The notes under the pieces are model-generated. The model was not told the DNA's origin and ran no database searches. It was given only the letters and a program-made list of their open reading frames with translations. Position numbers and translations under genes: made by a program. Below are positions 14,029-23,300 of a stretch of 25,140 nt of DNA, one piece after another; position 1 is the first letter of the stretch, and each line of letters opens with the position of its first letter. Source of the DNA: Bacteroidales bacterium (GTDB lineage Bacteria; Bacteroidota; Bacteroidia; Bacteroidales; FEN-979). Where the stretch lies: positions 1 through 25,140 of the forward strand of contig JALNWE010000044.1 in NCBI GenBank assembly GCA_023231065.1. The letters run 5' to 3'.

Positions 14029-14066
14029 TGTACTTTTAATTCAGGCATCAGCCAAAAAAAAGAGTT

Positions 14067-14840
14067 ATGAAGACGAAGAAAGAGATCGTTGATGACTGGT
14101 TGCCGCGTTATACCGGTACAACGCTTGAGACGTTCGGGGATTTTGTCCTGCTGACAAATTTCAACCGTTATGTCGAGATCTTTGCCAAATGGAATAATGT
14201 TCCCGTTAACGGGAAAGACCGGGCCATGCCCAGTGCAACCTTCGGCAGGATCACCATCATCAATTTCGGAATGGGAAGCCCCAATGCCGCTACCATCATG
14301 GATCTGCTGGGAGCAGTGAAGCCCAAAGCGGCCTTGTTTTTAGGTAAATGTGGTGGACTGAAGAAAAAATGCAAGGTAGGTGATCTGATCATGCCCATTG
14401 CTTCCATCAGGGGTGATGGGACATCGGATGATTATTTCCCGGAGAGGGTCCCTGCCCTTCCGGCATTTAACCTGCAAAAAATCATGTCGACCATCATCAC
14501 GAACCACCGGAAAAATTACTGGACCGGAACCGTTTATACCACCAACCGCCGGGTATGGGAATATGATGAGAAATTTAAAGAATCTCTCCGCATCACCCGT
14601 GCGATTGCCATTGATATGGAAAGCGCTACCCTTTTCATAGTGGGGTTTGCCAACCAGATCCCAACCGGGGCCTTGCTTCTTGTATCCGATCAGCCTATGG
14701 TCGGCAGCGGCATTAAAACCCAGGTCAGCGATAGAAAAGTAACAGAGAAATTTACCGAGGATCACCTTAAAATCGGGATCGAAACCATGAACGACCTCAT
14801 GGAGAAAAAGCTTTCCGTCAAGCACCTGAGATTTGATTAA
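14067..14840 (+). CDS. amn: AMP nucleosidase, short form
   Basis: 257 residues. It hydrolyses AMP to adenine and ribose 5-phosphate (EC 3.2.2.4). The fold is that of the nucleoside phosphorylase family: FGMGSPNAA (67-75), LGKCGGLKKKCKVGDLI (92-108), the purine/ribose-binding AIDMESAT (181-188) and SDQP (207-210). E. coli Amn is nearly twice as long because of an extra N-terminal regulatory domain; Bacteroidota commonly have this short catalytic form. A uridine phosphorylase-like specificity is possible, but the overall sequence fits Amn better. It is followed after 30 bp by holA, so the two are probably co-transcribed from the promoter near 14021. Confidence 0.88.
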   Translation: MKTKKEIVDDWLPRYTGTTLETFGDFVLLTNFNRYVEIFAKWNNVPVNGKDRAMPSATFGRITIINFGMGSPNAATIMDLLGAVKPKAALFLGKCGGLKKKCKVGDLIMPIASIRGDGTSDDYFPERVPALPAFNLQKIMSTIITNHRKNYWTGTVYTTNRRVWEYDEKFKESLRITRAIAIDMESATLFIVGFANQIPTGALLLVSDQPMVGSGIKTQVSDRKVTEKFTEDHLKIGIETMNDLMEKKLSVKHLRFD

Positions 14841-14870
14841 GGAGAATCGCTTACTATCTGACAGCATTAT

Positions 14871-15893
14871 ATGGCCGGAAAAAGTGAAATCAGTTTTGAT
14901 CAACTGATGAATGATCTGAAAAACAAGATCTATCATCCCATCTATTTTTTGCAGGGGGAAGAATCCTATTTCATCGACCTCATTTCGGACTACATTGAGC
15001 AAAACGTGCTGAACGAGCTCGAAAAAGAGTTCAACCAAACCATCGTCTATGGTAAAGATTCAAACGTTCAGACCATCATCAGTTACGCTCGACGCTTTCC
15101 CATGATGGCCAATTACCAGGTACTGATCGTCAAGGAAGTACAGGAACTCGATCGGATTGAAGAGCTTCAGTTATATGCAGAAAATCCACTGAAATCAACC
15201 ATTCTCGTGCTGTGTTATAAATACGCGAAACTCGATAAACGAAAAACATTTTATAAATCGATTGAAAAGCAGGGCGTTATTTTTGAGTCAAACCGGTTTT
15301 ATGACAATAAAATACCTGACTGGATCAGCCACTATCTTCAGGGCCTGAATTATTCCATCAACCCGAAAGCAGCCGCATTGCTAACTGAATTCCTGGGTGC
15401 CGACCTGGGAAAGATCGTCAACGAGATCCGGAAACTGTTGATCAACCTTGATCCCGGTTCTACCATCACGGAAGAAGATATTGAAAAGAACATCGGCATC
15501 AGCAAGGATTATAATGTATTTGAGCTTCAGAAAGCCCTGGCTCAGAAAGACGTTGTCAAATCAAACCGGATCATCCTCCATTTTGCGGCCAATCCCCGTG
15601 AAAATCCCCTGGTTAAAGTGATCCCCATTTTATTTTCCTTCTTTTCAAAGATCCTGACCTATCACTATCTTTCTGATAAATCGCGTAATTCAGCCGCGGC
15701 CGCGCTATCCGTCAACCCTTTCTTTGTCAGCGATTACCAGCAGGCGGCACGAAGCTTCCCGGTCCCGCGTGTCATGCGGATCATTTCAATCCTCCGTGAA
15801 TACGACCTGAAATCAAAGGGCGTTGACAGCAACGCGACCTATGCAGGGGACGGGGAGCTGATGAAAGAGCTTATTTTCAAAATCCTCCATTAG
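14871..15893 (+). CDS. holA: DNA polymerase III delta subunit (clamp loader)
   Basis: 340 residues. Delta is the clamp-loader subunit that opens the beta sliding clamp. The N-terminal AAA-like domain includes YFLQGEESYFIDLI (25-38), a degenerate nucleotide-loop region, and RRFPMMANYQVLIV (74-87). The middle lid region has LLTEFLGADLGKIVNEIRKL (170-189), a signature of HolA, and a C-terminal helical collar domain follows. The length is normal. It follows amn by 30 bp. Its last 17 bp overlap the 3' end of the convergent acyl-CoA ligase gene, so no separate terminator fits between them. Confidence 0.93.
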   Translation: MAGKSEISFDQLMNDLKNKIYHPIYFLQGEESYFIDLISDYIEQNVLNELEKEFNQTIVYGKDSNVQTIISYARRFPMMANYQVLIVKEVQELDRIEELQLYAENPLKSTILVLCYKYAKLDKRKTFYKSIEKQGVIFESNRFYDNKIPDWISHYLQGLNYSINPKAAALLTEFLGADLGKIVNEIRKLLINLDPGSTITEEDIEKNIGISKDYNVFELQKALAQKDVVKSNRIILHFAANPRENPLVKVIPILFSFFSKILTYHYLSDKSRNSAAAALSVNPFFVSDYQQAARSFPVPRVMRIISILREYDLKSKGVDSNATYAGDGELMKELIFKILH

Positions 15894-17691
15894 CGGATTT
15901 CCGGCGATTAGTATTTCCGGTGGAACGATAGGTCTCTTCGATGATCTTTTTATACCGCTCCAGAATGAATTTACGCCGGAGTTTTAAGGTCGGGGAATAT
16001 TCGCCGGTGTCCATGTTCCATTCGCACGCCAGAAGATGAAATTTCTTGATCTTTTCCGTTTGTCCGAGATCCTGGTTAAACCAGTCCACTTCGCGTTTGA
16101 TCCTTTTTATGATCTGCGGGTTCAGGACGGCCTTTTCACGGCAGCCGAAACCGACATGTTTGATCGCACACCAGTTTTTCAGGTATTCAAAGTTGGGGAT
16201 GATCAAGGCTGCCGTGTATGGTTTATTTTCGCCGATGACCATGATATGCTCAATGAACGGTGATTCTTTGAATTTTTGTTCAATGACCTGTGGAGCGATA
16301 TATTTCCCGGTTGAAGTTTTAAAGATCTCCTTTTTCCGATCCGTGATCCGGAGGTATTTCCCGTCTTCCATCACCCCGATATCGCCGGTATGGAACCATC
16401 CCTCTTCATCCATGACTTCAGCAGTCTTTTCGGGACGATTGAGATAGCCCAGCATCACGCCGGGGCCCTTGACCAGGATCTCTCCATCTTCGGCGATCTT
16501 TACCTGCACATGGGCTAAAGGCGGTCCGACGGTCCCGAATTTGACACCACCTTGCCCGAAATGCGACATGGCTATACCCGGTGAGGTTTCAGTCAAACCA
16601 TAAGCATCCAGGACCGGTATGCCGGATGCCCAGAAAATTCTTGTCAGACGCGGGTGCAGCATAGCGCTTCCGGAAACGATAAATTTTATCCTGCCGCCTA
16701 AGACGTTCCTCCACCTGTAAAATACCAGGGTATTGGCAATCCACAATTTAACCCGGTAAAACCATCCCCTTGACTGATCCAGCTCATATTTATGACCCTG
16801 CCGTATAGCCCAGAAGAAGAGCGTTTTCAGTGGCCATTTCAGTTTACGGCCGCGGGCAAGCATTCTTTCATAAACTTTTTCCAGTACGCGGGGAACGGCA
16901 GCAAATGCATAAGGTTTAATTTCCCTGATACAAACAGGAAGATCATCCAAATCCTGAATATAATGAACCGATACCCCGAAAGACTGAAAAACGTACCCTG
17001 CAATGCGTTCATAGACATGACAAAGCGGGAGAAAACTGATTGCCGGGTCGCCTTTTTCAAGGGGCATGATGGCGCGAATGTCCAGGAAGTTCGATACAAA
17101 ATTATGATGTGATAACATCACTCCTTTAGGCCTTCCCGTGGTACCCGATGTATAGATGATGGAGACCATCTCTTCGGGCCGGATGGAAGCCTTGATCGTT
17201 TCGAGCTTATCCGGGTTTTCAAACTTTCTTCCCGCTTCAAGGATCTCTGACCAATTCCTTACCCCTGCCACCCGTTCAATGGAAAAAATCCCTTTGATGG
17301 TGGAAATATTCCGGATGACATTGCAAATCCTTGAATAGATGGCGGCATTTGATACAATAAGATATTCTGCCCTGGCATCATTCAGAATATAATGGTAGGC
17401 GCTTTCACTTACATTAGGATAAATGGGTACCTGAATGGCGCCGGTCTGCATGATACCCATGTCGAAGAAATTCCATTCGGGACAATTGAGCATCACGGTG
17501 GCAATTTTCGTTCCTTCCTTCACCCCCATGGATAAAAAACCAAGACTGATCAAGCGGCTGTATTCCAGGTAGTCAGATGCCGTATATGAAATCCATTTCT
17601 TCCCTTTTTTAATACTGAACAATGTGTCAAGGGAATTGAACTCATCGCGGTATAGGTCCAACAGATCGAACAACCGGGTGACGTGCTCCAT
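15877..17691 (-). CDS. AMP-forming long-chain acyl-CoA ligase, copy 1
   Basis: 604 residues, ANL superfamily. It activates a carboxylic acid, probably a long-chain fatty acid, with ATP and joins it to CoA. The P-loop is YTSGTTGRPKG (180-190), the aromatic motif YGLTETSP (364-371), the adenylate-binding motif HTGDIG (434-439) and the hinge DRKKEIFKTSTGKYIAP (451-467). The C-terminal SPTLKLRRKFI holds the likely catalytic lysine. The FKTSTGKYIAPQ hinge is the type seen in fatty acyl-CoA synthetases. The C-terminus adds a basic tail ending in RRKSANGGF, part of which overlaps holA antisense. It starts 10 bp after a paralogue, so the two are surely co-transcribed. Confidence 0.93.
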   Translation of the reverse strand: MEHVTRLFDLLDLYRDEFNSLDTLFSIKKGKKWISYTASDYLEYSRLISLGFLSMGVKEGTKIATVMLNCPEWNFFDMGIMQTGAIQVPIYPNVSESAYHYILNDARAEYLIVSNAAIYSRICNVIRNISTIKGIFSIERVAGVRNWSEILEAGRKFENPDKLETIKASIRPEEMVSIIYTSGTTGRPKGVMLSHHNFVSNFLDIRAIMPLEKGDPAISFLPLCHVYERIAGYVFQSFGVSVHYIQDLDDLPVCIREIKPYAFAAVPRVLEKVYERMLARGRKLKWPLKTLFFWAIRQGHKYELDQSRGWFYRVKLWIANTLVFYRWRNVLGGRIKFIVSGSAMLHPRLTRIFWASGIPVLDAYGLTETSPGIAMSHFGQGGVKFGTVGPPLAHVQVKIAEDGEILVKGPGVMLGYLNRPEKTAEVMDEEGWFHTGDIGVMEDGKYLRITDRKKEIFKTSTGKYIAPQVIEQKFKESPFIEHIMVIGENKPYTAALIIPNFEYLKNWCAIKHVGFGCREKAVLNPQIIKRIKREVDWFNQDLGQTEKIKKFHLLACEWNMDTGEYSPTLKLRRKFILERYKKIIEETYRSTGNTNRRKSANGGF

Positions 17692-17701
17692 AGGCTGTAT
17701 C

Positions 17702-19468
17702 CTATTTAAATAATCCCGTAATGCGGTCCTGGTACTTTGATAGAATAAAGGACCGTCTTTGTTTTAATGTCGGAGTGATCTCTCCTGTTTCAAACGACCA
17801 CTCATCTTCGAGGAGATCCCAGGTTTTAATTTTCTCGGTATCGCCAAATAATTTGTTGAAATGGTTGATCTCTGCCTGAAAACGTTTCCTGATCCTGGCA
17901 AGTTTCACCATTTCGGCATTGGTTGTATAGGGGATCTCCTTGGCGGCACACCATGATTTAAGAAAAGTATAATCAGGTACGATCAGGGCCCCGGCAAATT
18001 TCTGGTTTTCGCCAACAACGATCATCTGATCGATGAAAAGCGATTCTTTAAAAGATTCTTCGATGACCTGTGGACTGACATATTTTCCGAAAGAGGTTTT
18101 GAACAGTTCCTTTTTACGTCCGGTGATCCACAGTTGTCCTTCGGGCTCAATCCGTCCCAGGTCCCCGGTATGGAACCATCCCTCAGGATCTATAGCATTT
18201 TTAGTCATTTCCGGACTTTTGTAATATCCCTTCATCACGTTGGGCCCGCGGACCAGGATCTCGCTGTCATCCGCAATTTTAACCTTGACGCCGCGTAAAA
18301 CCGGTCCAACCGTGCCAAATTTGATGCCATGCTCCGTGAAATCGCTAACGGCAATAACCGGGGAAGTCTCGGTAAGTCCGTATCCTTCAATAATATCAAT
18401 ACCGGCACAGGTGAACAGCCTGGCAAGCCTGGGCTGTAACGCAGCGCCACCCGATACTATCAGCAAATGTTTTCCTCCCAACGCTTCCCTCCACTTCACA
18501 TAAACCAGCCTGTCATAAAATTTACGTTTCACTTCATACCACCAACCATTGGCGCCTTTCAGTTCGTAGCGCAAGGCCAGGTGAAGCGCCCAGAAAAAAA
18601 TCCAACGTTTGGTCCCGGTAAGTTTGTGCCCGGTGGCATATATCTTCTCATAGATCTTTTCCAGAAGCCTGGGAACGGTCGTGAGAATTTCCGGCCTGAG
18701 CTCCTTCAGGTTATCCGTAATGGTGCCGATATTTTCAGCATAATAGATGGAAAATCCAAGATATTGATACAGGTAATTCATCATCCGTTCATAAACATGA
18801 CAAAGCGGAAGATAACTCAGCGCTTTGGCAGTCTCTCCAAAAGGAGGGATATAGGAAACTCCAATGAAATTCGAAATAATGTTATGGTGCGTCAGCATAA
18901 CTCCCTTGGGATTGCCCGTAGTCCCGGAAGTATAAATGAGGGTGGCAACATCCTCGCCGGTAATGGCCGCTTTCCTTTGTTCCAATAATTCCGTATCGGG
19001 ATTTTTCCGTCCCAGCCCTATCAACTCTTTCAGGTTCCGAAATCCCTGGTCCTCCTTATAGGTAAAGACATCTTTCATGGTCGATATTTCCGGAAGGATA
19101 TGCTGTATCTTCCGCAACAAATCTGCCCCCGAAACAAATAAATAAGTAACCTCGGCATGATTCAGGATAAACTTGTAATCAGACTCGCTGATAGTAGGAT
19201 AAATCGGCACATGAACGGCCCCAACCTGCAGGATCGCCATATCCAAGATATTCCATTCAACCCTGTTGGTGCTTATCTGTGCAATTTTATCGCCTGGCTG
19301 AACGCCGGAAGCCAAAAAACCATAACTGATAGCATCCACCCTTTCCCGGTATTGTTTGATGCTGTATTTTACCCAGGCGCCATTTTCTTTTGATGCGATC
19401 ACATCATCCTTGGGTTTGAAGTGCAATTCATGATAAGGCAAGAGGTCAAAGATGCGGGTAATTTCCAT
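17702..19468 (-). CDS. AMP-forming long-chain acyl-CoA ligase, copy 2
   Basis: 588 residues, a paralogue of the next gene in the same operon, with clear similarity along the whole length. The P-loop is YTSGTTGNPKG (179-189), the aromatic motif YGLTETSP (363-370), the adenylate motif HTGDLG (433-438) and the hinge GRKKELFKTSFGKYVSP (450-466). The shared PLCHVYER segment (221-228 here) occurs in both copies and is typical of fatty acyl-CoA synthetases. Differences lie mainly in the acyl-pocket region (about 200-340) and the C-terminal end, so the two may prefer different chain lengths. It follows the SDR gene by 68 bp. The substrate is not certain from sequence. Confidence 0.93.
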   Translation of the reverse strand: MEITRIFDLLPYHELHFKPKDDVIASKENGAWVKYSIKQYRERVDAISYGFLASGVQPGDKIAQISTNRVEWNILDMAILQVGAVHVPIYPTISESDYKFILNHAEVTYLFVSGADLLRKIQHILPEISTMKDVFTYKEDQGFRNLKELIGLGRKNPDTELLEQRKAAITGEDVATLIYTSGTTGNPKGVMLTHHNIISNFIGVSYIPPFGETAKALSYLPLCHVYERMMNYLYQYLGFSIYYAENIGTITDNLKELRPEILTTVPRLLEKIYEKIYATGHKLTGTKRWIFFWALHLALRYELKGANGWWYEVKRKFYDRLVYVKWREALGGKHLLIVSGGAALQPRLARLFTCAGIDIIEGYGLTETSPVIAVSDFTEHGIKFGTVGPVLRGVKVKIADDSEILVRGPNVMKGYYKSPEMTKNAIDPEGWFHTGDLGRIEPEGQLWITGRKKELFKTSFGKYVSPQVIEESFKESLFIDQMIVVGENQKFAGALIVPDYTFLKSWCAAKEIPYTTNAEMVKLARIRKRFQAEINHFNKLFGDTEKIKTWDLLEDEWSFETGEITPTLKQRRSFILSKYQDRITGLFK

Positions 19469-19536
19469 ATAAGAAATAAATTAAGCCGGGATTATTCCCT
19501 GATTTGCAATGCAATGATAAGAAAAAAAATAATTTC

Positions 19537-20295
19537 CTACCGTTTGTAGAAATGCATTGTATCGGCCTGCGCGGTGGGCATGATCACTATATCATTGATA
19601 TTGAAGTGGTCCGGAAGGGTAGTGACATAGTAAACTACTTCGGCAACATCAGCGCCTGTAAGGGGGGTGAATCCCTTATAAACATTATCGGCCCGCTCTT
19701 TATCGCCCTTGAAACGCACCAGCGAGAACTCAGTTTCGGCAGCGCCGGGAGCTATTTGTGTAACTTTTATGTTATGGGTCAGGAGATCGACTCGGGTTCC
19801 CTTTGTAATGGCATCGACCGCGAATTTCGTACCGCAATATACATTTCCGTTTGGATACACTTCCCTGCCCGCGATAGAACCAATATTTATAATGTGCCCT
19901 TTGTTCCGGGCCACCATCAGGGGGGCCACCAACCGCGTCATATAAAGCAATCCCTTGACATTGGTGTCGATCATCCTTTCCCAGTCATCGATGAGGCCTT
20001 CCTGGATCGGGCCCAGTCCCACGGCAAGTCCTGCATTATTTATCAGGATATCGATCTTTTTCCATTTGGCAGGGAGGCCACCGATGGCTTCCTGTACCTC
20101 CTCCTGTTTCCTGACATCAAAACACAAGGGTAATACTTCTACATTATAAGTCAGCACCAATTCTTTGGCAACATCATCTAAAAGTTCTTTCCGTCGGCCG
20201 GTAATAATCAGGTTGTCTCCATTCTGCGCAAATTTTAAAGTAATCGCCTTACCAAACCCACTCGTTGCGCCAGTAACTAAAATAGTTTTCTTCAT
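19537..20295 (-). CDS. Short-chain dehydrogenase/reductase, YdfG-like
   Basis: 252 residues from the ATG at 20293-20295. An upstream TTG would add nine residues overlapping the purL stop and is less likely. The Rossmann motif is TGATSGFG (8-15). NNAG is at about 86-89, and the catalytic residues are S140 in NIGSIAG and Y153 and K157 in YCGTK. The C-terminus ends in IMPTAQADTMHFYKR. The sequence best fits the NADP-dependent 3-hydroxy acid dehydrogenase group that oxidises serine or allo-threonine (E. coli YdfG), but SDR specificity is hard to assign. It is 23 bp from purL and probably co-transcribed with it. Confidence 0.88.
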   Translation of the reverse strand: MKKTILVTGATSGFGKAITLKFAQNGDNLIITGRRKELLDDVAKELVLTYNVEVLPLCFDVRKQEEVQEAIGGLPAKWKKIDILINNAGLAVGLGPIQEGLIDDWERMIDTNVKGLLYMTRLVAPLMVARNKGHIINIGSIAGREVYPNGNVYCGTKFAVDAITKGTRVDLLTHNIKVTQIAPGAAETEFSLVRFKGDKERADNVYKGFTPLTGADVAEVVYYVTTLPDHFNINDIVIMPTAQADTMHFYKR

Positions 20296-20318
20296 TGTTA
20301 TAGATATCTTTTCTTGAA

Positions 20319-23300
20319 TCAATATTTATTTTGGATCCACTTTCTGGCATTTACAAACGCTTCGATCCAGGGTGTTATTTCATCCCTGGTACGGTCGGGG
20401 GGATAAAAAGGCCATTGCCAGGGGAGGATGGAATCCTCCAAATGAGGCATGATGGCCAGGTGCCGCCCGTCGCGCGAAGCGATACAGGCTGCATCGAACT
20501 GGGAGCCGTTCGGATTGCCAGGATATTCATGATAGCTGAACTTGGCCGGGATATGATAACTTTCTTCCGGTTCCGGAAAATTGAATTTCCCTTCGCCATG
20601 TGCCACCCAGATACCCAGTTTCGATCCGGCTAACGATTGCAACATCACCGAATGGTTCGGAAGAATATCCACCCCCAAAAATGCACACTCGAATTTATTC
20701 GAACTGTTCCATGACATTTTCGGGCGCTTTGTCAGTCCGGGGTAAATCAGCCCCAGCTCAACAAGGAGTTGACAGCCATTGCAGACGCCCAGGCTCAGCG
20801 TATCTTCGCGTTTAAAGAAATTGTTCAGGGCCAGCTTTGCCTTTTCATTGTACAGGAAAGCGCCAGCCCAGCCTTTGGCTGAGCCCAGGACATCGGAATT
20901 GGAAAATCCCCCAACAAAGGCAATGAAATTCACATCTTCGAGGTTTTCGCGACCGGAAATAAGATCGGTCATGTGGATATCCTTGACGTCAAACCCTGCC
21001 AAATATAATACCCACGCCATATCGCGGTCGCGGTTCACTCCTTTTTCGCGGATGATGGCGGCCTTGATCCCGGAAGGGGATCTCCGCTCCGGGTCGATAT
21101 TATACCCGGTAAACTTTCCGGTAAACCCCTCATCAAACCTGAATTGCAGGGGTTGCAGTTTATAGTTCCTGAACCGTTCCAGCGCCATTTTTTCACCGGA
21201 CTGTTTACAATCAAGCAGATACGAGGTTTTAAACCAGACATCGCGCAGCTCATCAATGTCGAACGAATAATTATCCGCCCCGTTTTTAATGGCCACCGTC
21301 CGTTCGTTGCTTACCGAACCAATAGGGATACAATCCACCCTGGCTAACTGCATGTATTTTTTTACCTTTTCAACGTCCCTGACCTGGATTATGATGCCGG
21401 GGTTTTCGCTGAAAAGCAATTTAATGCCATCACTTTCCTTCAATAAAGTCAGATCGGCTGTAATACCTGGACCGGTAAGGGGAAAAGTCATTTCAAGTAA
21501 AGTCGTGATCAACCCTCCCGCCGAAATATCGTGGCCTGACAGGATCAATCCCTCCGAAATCATCCGTTGTACCACTTCAAAAGCGCGGACGAAATAGTCT
21601 GAATCTTTCACTGTCGGGGTTTCATTTCCGATGGCATTGACAACCTGGGCAAAACTGCTTCCTCCTAATTTCATCGTTCCCCGCGAAAAATCGATATAGA
21701 AGAGCCTGGAATCAGGATCGTCAAGCAAAACCGGGCTGACCACCTTTTTCACATCCGATACTTCGGCAACGGCAGAGATGATCACGGTACCAGGGGCATA
21801 GACCACCTTTCCGCCCGGGTATTTCTGCGTCATCGATAAGGAGTCTTTTCCCGTTGGAATGTTGATCCCCAATTCAATGGCAAAGTCGCTCACAGCCTTC
21901 ACAGCTGCATAGAGGCGGGCATCTTCCCCTGGATTTTTACTGGGCCACATCCAGTTGGCTGATAATGAAACACCTTTCAGCCCGTGGGTAAGTGGCGCCC
22001 AGATGATGTTGGTCAGGGCTTCCGCGATGGATAACCGGGATCCGGCAGCCGGGTCGATCATGGCCGCTACCGGCGCATGGCCCAGCGAAGTGGCAATACC
22101 TTTTACTCCCCGGTAATCCAGGGCTACAACACCCAGGTTGTTAAGCGGGAGTTGGACAGGCCCACAACTTTGTTGTTTGGCAACCTTTCCGGATACAGCC
22201 CTGTCCACCTTGTTGGTCAGCCAATCCTTACAGGCTACCGATTCCATTTGCAATACCTCTTCCAGGTACTCCATCAGATATACCGGATTATAGGCGGGCT
22301 GTGAAAAGAGCGATATATATGTTTTATCGCGGATGATGGTCCTGGGTGGCTTTCCGAAGAAATCCTCCAGCCTGAGGTTGATCGGGCAACTTCCATTCCT
22401 CCGGTCACTGAATACCAACTGATGGTCCCCGGTGGTTATACCGGCTTCATACAACGGCGCCCGTTCGCGTCCGGCTATCTCTTTCAACACTTTCAGATCT
22501 TCTTCGCGGATGAGCAATCCCATCCTCTCCTGCGATTCGTTGCTGACGATCTCTTTCGCCGAAAGGGTGGGATCGCCGATGGGCAGGGCATCGATATAGA
22601 TCTCCCCGCCGGTCCCTTCAACCAGTTCGGACAAGGCATTGAGATGTCCCCCGGCGCCATGGTCATGGATGGAAATGATGGGATTTTTATCCATCTCGGC
22701 CATAGCCCGGATGGCATTGAAGACCCGTTTCTGCATTTCGGGGTTCGACCGTTGCACGGCATTCAGTTCAATGGTATTGCCATATTCACCGGTTGCCACC
22801 GACGAAACAGCCCCTCCTCCCATTCCGATCCGGTAGTTATCGCCACCCAGGACGATGATGCACTCCCCTTCCTCAGGAATCTCTTTCAGGCTATCCTCCT
22901 TACGGGCATAGCCAATTCCTCCGGCTAACATGATGACTTTGTCATAGCCATGGAATTTCCCGTTCTCATCATGTTCGAATGTCAATAGAGAACCGCAGAT
23001 CAGGGGTTGACCGAATTTATTGCCAAAGTCGCTGGCGCCGTTCGAAGCCTTGATCAGGATCTCCGCGGGGGCCTTATAAAGCCAGGGACGGGCTTCCGTC
23101 ATTTTCTCCCAGGAACGGCCACCTTCCAACCGGGGATAGGAGGTCATATAAACCGCTGTCCCTGCCACCGGGATACTGCCCTTTCCACCTGCCATCCGGT
23201 CGCGGATCTCTCCCCCACTCCCGGTCGCAGCCCCATTGAAAGGCTCCACCGTAGTAGGGAAATTGTGGGTCTCCGCCTTCAGGCTGATGACCGAATCGAT

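Noticed and set aside
19481..19496. Small hairpin GGGATTATTCCC upstream of the acyl-CoA ligase pair
   Set aside because: The stem is only 4 bp and lies between co-directional genes without a T run; not convincing as a terminator.
19504..20133. 209-codon open frame on the plus strand
   Set aside because: It lies antisense to the SDR gene, whose catalytic motifs are intact; the plus-strand peptide has no recognisable domain.
20296..20322. TTG-initiated extension of the SDR gene
   Set aside because: The ATG at 20293-20295 gives the standard N-terminus MKKTILVTGATSGFG; the extension overlaps the purL stop.
22422..22928. 168-codon open frame on the plus strand
   Set aside because: It is antisense to the conserved FGAM synthase region of purL and shows no domain.
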